A DNA stretch of 61,305 nt from Streptomyces sp. 378 (GTDB lineage: Bacteria; Actinomycetota; Actinomycetes; Streptomycetales; Streptomycetaceae): contig NZ_JASKMS010000041.1 of assembly GCF_030124145.1 (NCBI RefSeq), positions 1 through 61,305 of the forward strand. The letters run 5' to 3'. Of this stretch, positions 42,297-51,112 are shown in pieces. The notes under the pieces were generated by a model. The model was not told the origin of the DNA. It ran no database searches and saw only the letters and a list, made by a program, of their open reading frames with translations. Each line of letters opens with the position of its first letter. Within the stretch, counting starts at the first letter, position 1. The translations under genes were made by a program, and so were the position numbers.

Positions 42297-43213
42297 CACG
42301 CCTCCGGGAACTTCGGCGCCGGGATGCCGACCGACTGGAGTTCGGCACCGACCGAGGTGGGCCAGGCGTCGGCCAGCGTGTCCGGGGTCCAGCCGCCGTC
42401 GGCGTAGGCCGCCCTGATCTCCTGCGGATGCGACCAGAGTGCCACCTTGTCACCGCCGATGCCGACGCACTGGCCGGTGACGCCCCGGGCGGCCTCCGAC
42501 GCCAGGAAGGGAACCAGGGCCGCGCAGTCCTCGGGGGTGCCGAAGCCCTCGCCCTTGCGCAGGAAGTCCGGCAGCGGCTCACCGTTCTTCATGGCCTCGA
42601 TGTAGGGGGCGAAGGCCGGGATGGTCTCGGTCATCGCGGTGGCGGCGACCGGCACGATCGCGTTGACCGTGATGTTCGCCCGGCCCAGCTCCATCGACCA
42701 GGTGCGGGCCATCGCCGCGATGCCGGCCTTGGCGGCGGCGTAGTTCGTCTGGCCGAAGTTGCCGCGCTGTCCGGCCGGGGAGCCGACCAGGATCAGCGAG
42801 CCGCCCTCGCCCTGCTCGCGCATCCGCACGGCGGCGGCGCGGGCGCAGGTGAAGGTGCCCTTGAGGTGGGTGGTGAGGACCGCGTCGAAGTCCTCGTCGG
42901 TCATCTTCCACAGGACCTTGTCACGCAGGATGCCCGCGTTGGTGACGAGTACGTCCAGCCTGCCGAACTCCTCGACCGCGCGGTTCACCAGCCGCTCGGC
43001 AGCCTCGGAGGTGCCGACGGGCACGACTTCGGCGACGGCCTTGCCGCCCGCTTCCGCGATGGACTTCACGGCCGCCTCGGCCACCGCCTCGTCGACGTCG
43101 TTGACCACCACGGACGCGCCGTGGGCGGCCAGGGCGTGAGCGTAGGCGAGGCCGAGGCCGCGGCCGCTGCCGGTGACGACGGCGGCCTTGCCGGAGAGAT
43201 CGATGCTGGGCAC
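42296..43213 (-). CDS. short-chain dehydrogenase/reductase (FabG-like)
   Basis: A 305-residue SDR with cofactor loop TGSGRGLGLA near 17-26, NAG, the catalytic Ser in VGSPAGQRGNFG and YAAAK. The C-terminal extension of about 50 residues is typical of multifunctional-type 3-hydroxyacyl-CoA dehydrogenases, so a role after the MaoC hydratase is likely. GTG 43213 with GAAGGGA upstream gives the standard start (VPSIDLSGKAAVVTG); extensions further upstream enter the regulatory region. First gene of the leftward operon. Confidence 0.85.
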   Translation of the reverse strand: MPSIDLSGKAAVVTGSGRGLGLAYAHALAAHGASVVVNDVDEAVAEAAVKSIAEAGGKAVAEVVPVGTSEAAERLVNRAVEEFGRLDVLVTNAGILRDKVLWKMTDEDFDAVLTTHLKGTFTCARAAAVRMREQGEGGSLILVGSPAGQRGNFGQTNYAAAKAGIAAMARTWSMELGRANITVNAIVPVAATAMTETIPAFAPYIEAMKNGEPLPDFLRKGEGFGTPEDCAALVPFLASEAARGVTGQCVGIGGDKVALWSHPQEIRAAYADGGWTPDTLADAWPTSVGAELQSVGIPAPKFPEA

Positions 43214-43269
43214 GGGTGGGTCCCTTCGCACGGGGTCGACTGCGAACTCGAAGCTAAGAGCAATAATTG

Positions 43270-43279
43270 TTGACGTCAA
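43270..43279. promoter_or_regulatory. MarR-type operator in the divergent region
   Basis: The AT-rich stretch CAATAATTGTTGACGTCAAT contains the perfect palindrome TTGACGTCAA at 43270-43279 with weaker symmetry outside it. It lies between the SDR operon and the divergent MarR gene, which is the normal place for a MarR operator. Confidence 0.55.
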
Positions 43280-43306
43280 TAGTTGTTGGAGACCTTTGGG
43301 TGCGGG

Positions 43307-43828
43307 ATGCTGGAATCACCAGGACGCAGCACCGAGCACAGGGAGTCCGCCATCACACGCCAGAACCTCTCCGCGAAGCCCATCGACGCCCACGAGCCGT
43401 GGATGCGCGGACTGCACGCCGACACGGGCTACCTGCTGTACCGCCTGGGTCTGCGCTCGGGGCAGTTGTTCAACGCCTGCCTCCAGGAGTCGGGCCTGCG
43501 CCTGCGCCACTACGCGGTGCTGCGCTTCCTCGCCACCACCGACGGCGCCCTGCAGCGGGAGCTGAGCGCACGGCTCGGGTACGACCCGAGTGCGATCGTC
43601 GGCCTTGTCGACGACCTGGAGAAGCTGGGCTTCGCCGAGCGCCGCCCCTCTCCCGACGACCGCCGCAGCCGGATCGTCGCCCTGACCGACAGCGGCCGCG
43701 GCTGCCTCCGCGACACCGACGAGGCCGGCCTGCGGGTGACCGGCGAACTGCTGGGCCCGCTGGACCCGGCCGAGCGGGAGACCTTGCACGCGCTGCTGCT
43801 GCGGATCGCGGAGGACGGCCTGAACTGA
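43307..43828 (+). CDS. MarR-family regulator
   Basis: A 173-residue winged-helix protein (core HTH LQRELSARLGYDPSAIVGLVDDLE, then wing RRPSPDDRRSRIV, about 90-130). It is divergent from the SDR/amidohydrolase/CoA-ligase/MaoC operon and most likely represses it by binding the palindrome at 43270. The start is uncertain: ATG 43307 has a weak ribosome site, and the first conserved segment (WMRGLHADTGYLLYRL) begins only at about residue 32. Confidence 0.82.
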   Translation: MLESPGRSTEHRESAITRQNLSAKPIDAHEPWMRGLHADTGYLLYRLGLRSGQLFNACLQESGLRLRHYAVLRFLATTDGALQRELSARLGYDPSAIVGLVDDLEKLGFAERRPSPDDRRSRIVALTDSGRGCLRDTDEAGLRVTGELLGPLDPAERETLHALLLRIAEDGLN

Positions 43829-43842
43829 TGTTGTGCAAATGA

Positions 43843-43871
43843 TTGACGGCTGCACGATGGATGCATAACTT
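43843..43871 (+). promoter_or_regulatory. promoter of the symporter operon
   Basis: TTGACG (43843-43848), 17 bases, TAACTT (43866-43871), about 38 bases ahead of the GTG start. Repeated TGCA/TGCAC steps around it might serve the IclR regulator encoded at the end of this operon. Confidence 0.5.
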
Positions 43872-43908
43872 CACGGGCCAACCGCGCCCCGTCCCCAGGG
43901 AGCCCACC

Positions 43909-45255
43909 GTGCAGCCATCCCCCTCAACCGCCCAACCCTCCCCCGAATCCCGCCAGTTGCGCCGCGTCGCCCTGTCCGGCCTGCTCGGCACGACCGTCGA
44001 GTTCTACGACTTCCTCGTCTACGGCACCCTCGCCGCGCTCGTCTTCGGCGAGCTGTTCTTCCCGCGGGCCGACCCGGCGGTCGGCACCGTCGCGGCGTTC
44101 GGCACCTTCGCCGCGGGCTATCTCGCCCGGCCGCTCGGCGGCATCCTCTTCGGGCACTTCGGCGACCGGCTGGGCCGCAAGTCGATGATGCTGCTGACCA
44201 TGGTCCTGATGGGGTCCGCAAGCTTCCTCATCGGCCTCCTGCCGACGTACGACACGATCGGCGTCTGGGCGCCGGTGCTGCTGGTCACCCTGCGCGTGGT
44301 GCAGGGCATCGCGATCGGCGGCGAGTGGGGCGGCGCGATGCTGATGGTCGTCGAGCACGCCGAGCACGCGCAGGGGTCCCGGCGCGGCCTGTGGTCCAGC
44401 TTCACCCAGCTCGGCGCGCCGCTCGGTTCGGTGCTGTCGGCCGGTGTGGTCACCCTCGTCGCCGCCCTGCCGGACGAGGAGTTCCGCTCCTGGGGCTGGC
44501 GCGTGCCGTTCCTGCTGAGCATCGTGCTGCTGGGCGTGGGCCTGTTCGTGCGGCTGAAGGTGGCGGAGAGCCCGCTGTTCGCCCAGGCCAGGAGGGAACC
44601 GGTGGACCGGCCTCCGATCGTGGAGGTGCTGCGCCGCCCGAAGCCGGTGCTGCTGGCCGCCTGTGTCGGCATCGGCGCGTTCACCGCGCAGTCCCTGCTG
44701 ACGAGCTTCATGATCTCCTACGCCGTGGACGAGGGCTACACCCGCCCGCAGGTGCTGACCGCGGTCACCGTCGCCTCCTGCGTGGCCCTCGTCGTCCTGC
44801 CCGCCGCGTCCGCGCTGTCGGACCGGGTGGGGCGCCGGCCCGTCGTCCTCGCCGGTGCCGTCGCCTCGGCGGCGCTCTCCTTCCCGGTGCTGGCCCTGGT
44901 CGACTCCGGCTCCCCCGGCCTGCTGATCCTCGCCCTGGTGCTCGGCCACGGCGTCGCCCAGTCCACGATGTACGGGCCGCTGGGCGCCCTGCTCACCGAG
45001 ATGTTCGGCACCCGCGTCCGCTACACCGGCGCCTCCCTCGGCTACCAGGGGGCGACCCTGATCGGCGCCGGGTTCTCCCCGCTGATCGCCGGCAGCCTCC
45101 TGGCCACCTTCGGCGGCGGCAGCACTCCCGTGTCACTGCTGCTCTGCGCGGGCGCGGCCATCACCGCGGTCACCGTGTGGCGGCTGCGCGAGACCCACAC
45201 GGACGCCCTGGACACCCCCGCCGCCGCCCCCGCCCTGGAAGGAACCCCGCGTTGA
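43909..45255 (+). CDS. MHS-family metabolite:H+ symporter
   Basis: A 448-residue 12-helix MFS transporter. The MHS-branch features are GTTVEFYDFLVYG in TM1, GHFGDRLGRKSMM in loop 2-3 and RVVQGIAIGGEWGGA in TM5. The family imports dicarboxylates, shikimate, aromatic acids or betaines. GTG 43909 with AGGGAG seven bases upstream is preferred over the upstream ATG at 43843, which lies inside the promoter. The stop overlaps the TTG start of the secreted hydrolase. Confidence 0.87.
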   Translation: MQPSPSTAQPSPESRQLRRVALSGLLGTTVEFYDFLVYGTLAALVFGELFFPRADPAVGTVAAFGTFAAGYLARPLGGILFGHFGDRLGRKSMMLLTMVLMGSASFLIGLLPTYDTIGVWAPVLLVTLRVVQGIAIGGEWGGAMLMVVEHAEHAQGSRRGLWSSFTQLGAPLGSVLSAGVVTLVAALPDEEFRSWGWRVPFLLSIVLLGVGLFVRLKVAESPLFAQARREPVDRPPIVEVLRRPKPVLLAACVGIGAFTAQSLLTSFMISYAVDEGYTRPQVLTAVTVASCVALVVLPAASALSDRVGRRPVVLAGAVASAALSFPVLALVDSGSPGLLILALVLGHGVAQSTMYGPLGALLTEMFGTRVRYTGASLGYQGATLIGAGFSPLIAGSLLATFGGGSTPVSLLLCAGAAITAVTVWRLRETHTDALDTPAAAPALEGTPR

Positions 45256-46622
45256 GGATCCGCCTCGCCCTCCTGACCGCCTGCCTGTCCGTGGCGACCG
45301 CGCTGCCCGCGCAGGGCGTCGACGCCACCGACGCCCACCTGGAGGGCGAGCTCCCTTCCGGCGCCGCGTACGTGATGGACGTACCCGCGGCATGGAACGG
45401 CACGGTGCTGCTGTACAGCCACGGCTACACCCCGGCCGGGGCCCCCAACCCGGCCCAGAACACGCCCGGACCGGCCGCCCGCGACAAGCTGCTGGCCGAG
45501 GGCTACGCCCTGATCGGCTCCTCGTACGCGACGAACGGCTGGGCGATCACCGAGGCGGTGCCCGACCAGCTCGCCACGCTGGACCTGTTCACGGAGAAGT
45601 TCGGCCCGGCGCGGCGGACGCTCGCCTGGGGCACCTCCTACGGCGGCTTCGTCACCAGCATGCTCGCCGAGCGCCACCCCGGCCGCTTCGACGGATCGCT
45701 GTCGATGTGCGGGCTGGTGCAGGGCGGCGTCGCCAACTGGAACAGCACCCTGGACCCTGTGTTCGCGCTGCGCACGCTGCTCGCCCCGGACTCCGGCATC
45801 CGGCTCGCGGGGTTCGCGGACCAGACCGAGGCGGTCGCCGCCGGCAAGGCGCTCAGCTCAAAGGTCGACGCGGCCCAGCAGACCCCCGGGGGCCGGGCCC
45901 GGATCGCCCTCGCCGCGGCCCTGCACAACATCCCCGGCCACAACGACGCCTCGCAGACCGAGCCCGCTCCCACCGACTGGAAGACCGCGCAGTCCAACCA
46001 GTACTCCGCCGTCCGGGGACTTCTCCGGCTGCCCGCCTTCAGCTGGCGGCAGGAGGCCGAGAACCGGGCGGGCGGCAACCCGTCCTGGAACACGGGTGTC
46101 GACTATCGCTCGATGCTCGCGCGGTCCCCGCTGTACAAAGAGGTGACGGAGCTCTACAAGGAGGCGGGACTGTCCTTGCGCACCGACCTCTCGGCCCTGG
46201 CCCGGGCCCCCAGGATCTCCGCCGACCCCTCGGCGGTGCGGTGGATGCGCGGCACCAGCGTGCTCTCCGGCCGGCTCACCGACCCCCAGCTGAACATCCA
46301 CACCACCGGTGACGCCCTGATACCGGTGCAGTCGGAGAGCGCCTACCGGCGGGCCGCCACGGCGGCGGGCTCCGCCGGACTCCTCCGCCAGGCGTACGTC
46401 GACGCCCCCGGCCACTGCACCTTCACCACGGGCGAGACCCTGGCCGCCCTGCACACTGTGGAGAAGCGCCTGGACACCGGCCGCTGGGACACCTCGCCCG
46501 GCGCCCTCAACTCCCGTGCCAAGGCGGCGGACCCGGCGGCCGAGTCCCGCTACCTTCCGTACCGCCCGACCGTCTACCCCCGCCCCTACGACCTCGCCCA
46601 CCCGGGAGACGCCCGGCTATGA
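45252..46622 (+). CDS. secreted alpha/beta-hydrolase
   Basis: A 456-residue exported protein. A signal peptide covers about residues 1-22 (LALLTACLSVATALPAQG). The nucleophile elbow is WGTSYGGF with S129, and a late APGHC motif probably gives the catalytic His. The body has cap-like helical insertions. It may be an esterase or peptidase releasing an acid taken up by the adjacent symporter; the substrate is unknown. TTG 45252 overlaps the symporter stop, and GGAAGGA lies 9 bases before it. The end overlaps the IclR start (ATGA). Confidence 0.78.
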   Translation: MRIRLALLTACLSVATALPAQGVDATDAHLEGELPSGAAYVMDVPAAWNGTVLLYSHGYTPAGAPNPAQNTPGPAARDKLLAEGYALIGSSYATNGWAITEAVPDQLATLDLFTEKFGPARRTLAWGTSYGGFVTSMLAERHPGRFDGSLSMCGLVQGGVANWNSTLDPVFALRTLLAPDSGIRLAGFADQTEAVAAGKALSSKVDAAQQTPGGRARIALAAALHNIPGHNDASQTEPAPTDWKTAQSNQYSAVRGLLRLPAFSWRQEAENRAGGNPSWNTGVDYRSMLARSPLYKEVTELYKEAGLSLRTDLSALARAPRISADPSAVRWMRGTSVLSGRLTDPQLNIHTTGDALIPVQSESAYRRAATAAGSAGLLRQAYVDAPGHCTFTTGETLAALHTVEKRLDTGRWDTSPGALNSRAKAADPAAESRYLPYRPTVYPRPYDLAHPGDARL

Positions 46623-47362
46623 CCGCCCCCACCGCGCCCGACCGACTGCTGTCCGTGCTCGCGGCCTTCGACCACGAGCATCCGGGCCTCTGCCTGACGG
46701 ACATCAGCCGGCGGGCCGGGCTGAGCCTGACCACCGCACACCGCCTGGTGGGCGCCCTCACCGAATGGGGCGCCCTGGAGCGGGACGAGTCCGGTGTCTA
46801 CCACGTGGGGCTGCGGCTGTGGGAGCTCGCCGCACTGGCCCCGCGCGGCCTCGCCCTGCGGCAGGTCGCGCTGCCGTATCTGGAGGACCTGTACGAGGCG
46901 ACGCACGAGAACGTGCAGCTGGCCGTCCGGGACGGCCGGGAGGTCGTGTACATCGAGTGGCTGTCGGGCCGGTCGGCCGTCGGCGTGCACATCCGGGTCG
47001 GCGCCCGCTGGCCGCTGCACGCCACCGGGGTGGGCCTCGCGCTGCTGGCCCACGGCGACCCGGTGTTCCAGGAGGAGTACTGCGCGGGCGACCTCGCGTC
47101 CTTCACCCCGTACACGATCACCGAACCGGAGCGGCTGCGGCGGGCGCTCGCCGAAGTGCGCAGGTCGGGGGTGGCGGTGAGCGACCGCCAGGTCACGCAG
47201 GACGCGCTGTCCGTGGCCGCGCCGGTCCGCGGCGCGGACGGCACGGTGACCGCCGCCGTGTCGATCGTCGTGCCCCACGCGGACGCCCAGGTCCCGGTGC
47301 TGGGCCCGGCGGTACGGATGGCGGCGCGCGGCATCTCGCGAGCGCTGGGGTGGCAGCCCTGA
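46619..47362 (+). CDS. IclR-family regulator
   Basis: A 247-residue regulator: N-terminal winged helix (LTDISRRAGLSLTTAHRLVGAL, about 22-43) and a GAF-like effector domain (VHIRVGARWPLHATGVGLALLA; SVAAPVRGADGTVTAAVSI). It is the third gene of a coupled operon with a symporter and a secreted hydrolase and probably controls them. The last 25 codons overlap the edge of a 91-base tandem repeat that continues after the stop. Confidence 0.87.
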   Translation: MTAPTAPDRLLSVLAAFDHEHPGLCLTDISRRAGLSLTTAHRLVGALTEWGALERDESGVYHVGLRLWELAALAPRGLALRQVALPYLEDLYEATHENVQLAVRDGREVVYIEWLSGRSAVGVHIRVGARWPLHATGVGLALLAHGDPVFQEEYCAGDLASFTPYTITEPERLRRALAEVRRSGVAVSDRQVTQDALSVAAPVRGADGTVTAAVSIVVPHADAQVPVLGPAVRMAARGISRALGWQP

Positions 47363-47590
47363 ACGGTGACGGGCGCTGCCGCCCGCGACACGGGCCACGT
47401 CCACGTCCGCTGCCGTCCGCGGCACCTCGCGAGCGCCATGATGGCAGCCCTGAACGGTGACGGGCCCTGCCGCCCGCGACACGGGCCACGTCCACGTCCG
47501 CTGCCGTCCGCGGCACCTCGCGAGCGCCAGGATGGCAGCCCCGAACGGTACGGGGCCCTGCCGCCCGCGACGTGGGCCACGTCCGCTGAC
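47326..47590. repeat. 91-bp tandem repeat derived from the IclR gene's 3' end
   Basis: Units begin TGGCAGCCC at 47351, 47442 and 47533, a constant 91-base period. The first two are nearly identical and the third is partial. The unit's right end (CGGCACCTCGCGAGCGC) matches the last codons of the IclR gene, so the array looks like amplification of the gene's tail and its downstream DNA. It fills the space to the next gene; the ORFs within it are not real. Confidence 0.88.
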
Positions 47591-47636
47591 GTGTGTCGCG
47601 ACCGGGTCGGGCCGGGGAGGGTCTGGGGGCGGGCCG

Positions 47637-48488
47637 TCAGGCTTCCCGGGCCGGGGTCATCGCCCAGCGGATGGTCCGGGTCAGGGCTCGGCCGGCGGGA
47701 CGTACGGCGAGGTCTTCGACGACCGGCACCCGGGGCAGCCACAACATGCCGCGCGCCCAGGGCGGGAGCAGGGTGACGGCGTTCGCGGCCAGCCCGCCGT
47801 AGAAGGGCCGGACGGCGAGGGGCAGCGGAGGCTGGAACAGCAGGAAGCGGGCGGCTGCCCGCGCCTCGGGCGTGGCCCGCAGCTCGGGCCGGTAGGCGGT
47901 CAGACGCTCGGCCAGTTCACCGCGGTCCCGCGGCGGGTCGGCCACCCCCAGCGCCTCGGCGACGCGCGCGGTGTCGGCGACGTAGGCGTCGTAGCCGGCG
48001 GCGTCCAGCGGCCGGGCCCCGTAGCGCTCGTGGGCGCGCAGGAAGCTGTCCGTCTCGGCGGCGTGCACCCAGCCCAGCAGATGCGGGTCGGCCGCGTGGT
48101 ACGGCACGCCCTCGGCGCTCGTGCCGCGGATCCGTTCGTGGATGCCGCGCACCTGGTCGACGGCCTGCTGGGCGTCCGCGGCGGTGCCGTAGGTCGTCAC
48201 GGCCAGGAAGGTGCTGGTGCGCTGCAACCGGCCCCACGGGTCGCCGCGGAAGCCGGAGTGCCCGGCGACGGCCGCCATCGCGAGCGGATGCAGCGACTGG
48301 AGGAGCAGGGCGGTCAGCCCGCCGATGAACATCGAGGCGTCACCGTGGACCGCGCGGATCGGCCGGTCCGGCCCGAACCAGCGCGGCCCGGGGGTGTGGT
48401 GGATACGGGCACGGGTCGCGGGTCCGCCCGGGCCCGCGACACGGCGGAACAGGGCCTGGCCCAACTGGTCACGGACTCCGGTCAGCAC
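47637..48488 (-). CDS. MpaB/DUF2236-family oxygenase
   Basis: A 283-residue protein of the DUF2236 family (related to rubber oxygenase Lcp and fungal MpaB). Characteristic pieces are VHGDASMFIGGLTALLLQSLH, MAAVAGHSGF and HLLGWVHAAETDSFLRAHERYG, whose histidines are candidate heme or iron ligands. The substrate is unknown. It is the last gene of a leftward four-gene redox cluster, 72 bases after the SDR gene. Confidence 0.78.
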   Translation of the reverse strand: MLTGVRDQLGQALFRRVAGPGGPATRARIHHTPGPRWFGPDRPIRAVHGDASMFIGGLTALLLQSLHPLAMAAVAGHSGFRGDPWGRLQRTSTFLAVTTYGTAADAQQAVDQVRGIHERIRGTSAEGVPYHAADPHLLGWVHAAETDSFLRAHERYGARPLDAAGYDAYVADTARVAEALGVADPPRDRGELAERLTAYRPELRATPEARAAARFLLFQPPLPLAVRPFYGGLAANAVTLLPPWARGMLWLPRVPVVEDLAVRPAGRALTRTIRWAMTPAREA

Positions 48489-48560
48489 GGTCGGCCTCCC
48501 TTCCCCTGCTGACCAGTGTCCGGCATGACCGTGCCGTCCGGACCCGCCGGCCCGGCCGCG

Positions 48561-49445
48561 TCAGGTCCCCGGCCCGGCCGCCGCACGGTCGGCCAGGCCG
48601 CCGGCGCCGAGCGGCCCGGTGGAGCGGAGCGAGGCCGAGGCCTCCAGGCGCGGCAGTGCGCGGCGCGCCACGCGCAGGACCACCGGGGGCATGGCCGGGC
48701 GTATCGGCTGGGCCAGCCGCAGCCAGCCCGGCGCGTACATGGCCGTACGGCGGCGTTCCATGCCTTTGACCAGGCGGGCGGCGACCGTGTCCACGGGGTA
48801 CACGCGGCGGGCCGGCGGGGGCATGTGCAGACGCAGTTCCCGCAGGACGTCGTACCGCTCGGCGTCGCGGATCATGTCGGTGTCCGTCCAGTTGAGGTAG
48901 GCGATGCCCACGCCCACCCCGCGGTGCGCCACCTCCGCGCGCAGGGAGTGCGCGAAGGCCTCGGCCCCGGCCTTGGAGGCGCAGTACGCGCTCATCAGCG
49001 GGGCGGCGCCGAGCGACGCGAGGGAGGCGACCTGGAGGAAGTAGCCCGCCGTGTCGAGCAGGTCCGGCAGGAACGCCCGGGCCGTGTGGGCGCTGCCGGT
49101 GAGGTTGACGTCGATCACCCGGCGCCAGGTGGCCGGGTCGGAGTCGAGGAGGGCGCCGCCCTCGGCGATGCCGGCGTTCGCCACGACGGCCGAGGGACGG
49201 CCGAGACCGGCCCGCACGGTGTCCGCGGCGGCTTCCAGCGCGGACAGGTCGGTGACGTCGGCCTCCACGGCGAGGGCGGGGCCCGGCAGGGAGGCCGCCA
49301 CCTCCTCCAGAACGGTCTTCTCATGGCCGACGAGACCTACCCGGGCGCCGCGGCGGGCGGCCTCGCGGGCCAAGGCGGCGCCCACACCGCGGGCGGCTCC
49401 GGTGATGACGACGGTGCGCTCGGCGAGCGGGCTGCTGCTGCTCAT
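48561..49445 (-). CDS. short-chain dehydrogenase
   Basis: A 294-residue SDR with TGAARGVGAALA near 15-26, NAGIAEGG, and a YCASKAGAEAF active site. The extended C-terminus (IRPAMPPVVLRVARR) resembles SDRs of lipid or sterol-like metabolism. It belongs to a cluster with a CrtI-like oxidoreductase upstream (47 bases away) and an MpaB-like oxygenase downstream. Confidence 0.82.
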   Translation of the reverse strand: MSSSSPLAERTVVITGAARGVGAALAREAARRGARVGLVGHEKTVLEEVAASLPGPALAVEADVTDLSALEAAADTVRAGLGRPSAVVANAGIAEGGALLDSDPATWRRVIDVNLTGSAHTARAFLPDLLDTAGYFLQVASLASLGAAPLMSAYCASKAGAEAFAHSLRAEVAHRGVGVGIAYLNWTDTDMIRDAERYDVLRELRLHMPPPARRVYPVDTVAARLVKGMERRRTAMYAPGWLRLAQPIRPAMPPVVLRVARRALPRLEASASLRSTGPLGAGGLADRAAAGPGT

Positions 49446-49492
49446 GGGCTGCCCTTCCTTCCCGGTGCCGGATACGTCCCCGAGGGCCCCGG

Positions 49493-51112
49493 TCAGTGCC
49501 TGGCTCCCGTGCGGTCGCGGCGGGCGAGGAGCCGCTGGGCGCGGGCCAGGCCGGGGGGCCGGTTACGGCGCAGGGCGGCCCGCGCGGCGTTGGCTCCCGG
49601 CGCTCCGTGCACGCCGCCGCCCGGGTGGGCCCCGGAGGAGGCGAGGTACAGGCCGGGCACCGGGGTCTCGGGGCGGCCGGTGCCGGGCAGCGGACGGAAG
49701 ACGAGCTGCTGGTGCAGCGCGGTGGTGCCGCCGTTGATGGCGCCGCCGGCGAGGTTTCTGTCGAGTGCCTCCAGGGTCGGGGGCGCGAGGATGCGACGGC
49801 CGCGGATCAGGGAGCGGAAGCCGGGCGCGAAGCGCTCCACCTGGCGTTCGACCCGGTCGGCCATGAGCTCCTGGTCCTTGGCGTCCCAGCTTCCGGTGAT
49901 CCCCTCGTCCGCGGCGTCGGCGCGGATCTCGTGAGGGATGTGGGTGTAGGCCCAGGCCGATTCGGTGCCCTGCGGCGAGCGCGTGGCGTCGGAGGTGGTC
50001 ATCTGGCCGAAGATCAGGAAGGGGCGGTCCGGGACCTGCCGCATGGCGATCTGGGCGGCGAAGCGGGTCAGTTCGTCCATGCCGTCGGCGAGGTGCACCG
50101 TACCGGCCCGGGCGGCCTGCTCGGCCTGCCAGGGCACCGGGCCGTCGAGTGCCCAGTCGACCTTGAACGTGGCGAAGTCCCACTGGAAGCGGCGCAGGTC
50201 GTCGAGGAGCTGGGCGGGCAGGTGCGCGGGGGCGACCAGCTCGCCGTACAGGGCGGGCACCGACACGTCCGCCAGCACCGCCCGCCGGGCCCGTACCGCG
50301 TCGCCGGTGGCCGTCCGCACGCCGACGGCGCGCCCGCCGCGGACGACGACCTGCTCGACGCGCTGCCCGCAGCGGACCCGCCCGCCGCGGCTCTCCAGAC
50401 GCCGGACCAGAGCCGAGGTCAGCGCCCCGGAGCCACCGGCCGGGACGGGGAAGCCGTAGGTCTGGCCCAGCATGGCCATCAGCCAGCCGAAGCCTCCGCT
50501 GCCCGCCGACTCGGGGGCGAGGTCGGCGTGCAGGGCGTTGCCGGCCAGCAGCAGCCGCCCGCCCTGGCCGCGGAACTCCTCCTCCCCCAGGCGCCGCACC
50601 GGCAGCACCAGGGAGCGGGCCATGCGCAGTCCGCCCGCCGCCCGCAGCCGCAGCGCCAGCCGTGCCGTCGCGCGGACGGGCGGGAACGGGGTGAACAGGG
50701 CTTCCAGGAGGCCGGGGCGCATGCCCTCCCACACGTCGTGCAGCCGTCGCCAGGCCGCTCCGTCACCCTGCTCGAAGGTGTCCAGGGACGCGGCGGTGAT
50801 GTCGATGTTCCGGTCCAGGACGGCGCAGCCGCCGTCGGTGAGCGGGTGGGCGAGCACGCTGGGCGCGTGGCTCCAGCGCAGTCCGTGCTCCTCGGGGCGC
50901 AGCGCGGCCAGGACGGGCGAGGCGGCCGCGAGGGGGTAGAAGGAGCTGAACAGGTCGTTGACGAAGGCGGCGTCGACGCCCCGGTCGTGGCGCACCGCGC
51001 CCCCCGGTTCGGGCTGCTCCTCCAGCACCTCGACGCTCCACCCGGAGCTCGCGAGGACGTTGGCGGCGACCAGTCCGTTGGGGCCCGCGCCGATCACCAC
51101 GGCGTCAGGCAT
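49493..51112 (-). CDS. phytoene-desaturase-like NAD(P)/FAD oxidoreductase
   Basis: A 539-residue flavoprotein of the CrtI/carotenoid isomerase superfamily. The FAD-binding start is AVVIGAGPNGLVAANVLA (4-21) with EEQPEPGGAV; the C-terminus has VPGLYLASSGAHPGGGVHGAPG. No other carotenoid genes are nearby, so the substrate is probably not phytoene. It overlaps the SRPBCC gene by eight bases, suggesting joint action on a hydrophobic substrate. Confidence 0.83.
   Translation of the reverse strand: MPDAVVIGAGPNGLVAANVLASSGWSVEVLEEQPEPGGAVRHDRGVDAAFVNDLFSSFYPLAAASPVLAALRPEEHGLRWSHAPSVLAHPLTDGGCAVLDRNIDITAASLDTFEQGDGAAWRRLHDVWEGMRPGLLEALFTPFPPVRATARLALRLRAAGGLRMARSLVLPVRRLGEEEFRGQGGRLLLAGNALHADLAPESAGSGGFGWLMAMLGQTYGFPVPAGGSGALTSALVRRLESRGGRVRCGQRVEQVVVRGGRAVGVRTATGDAVRARRAVLADVSVPALYGELVAPAHLPAQLLDDLRRFQWDFATFKVDWALDGPVPWQAEQAARAGTVHLADGMDELTRFAAQIAMRQVPDRPFLIFGQMTTSDATRSPQGTESAWAYTHIPHEIRADAADEGITGSWDAKDQELMADRVERQVERFAPGFRSLIRGRRILAPPTLEALDRNLAGGAINGGTTALHQQLVFRPLPGTGRPETPVPGLYLASSGAHPGGGVHGAPGANAARAALRRNRPPGLARAQRLLARRDRTGARH

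Noticed and set aside
46516..47460. 314-codon frame overlapping the IclR gene
   Set aside because: A frame shadow of the IclR gene and its repeat array; no domain.
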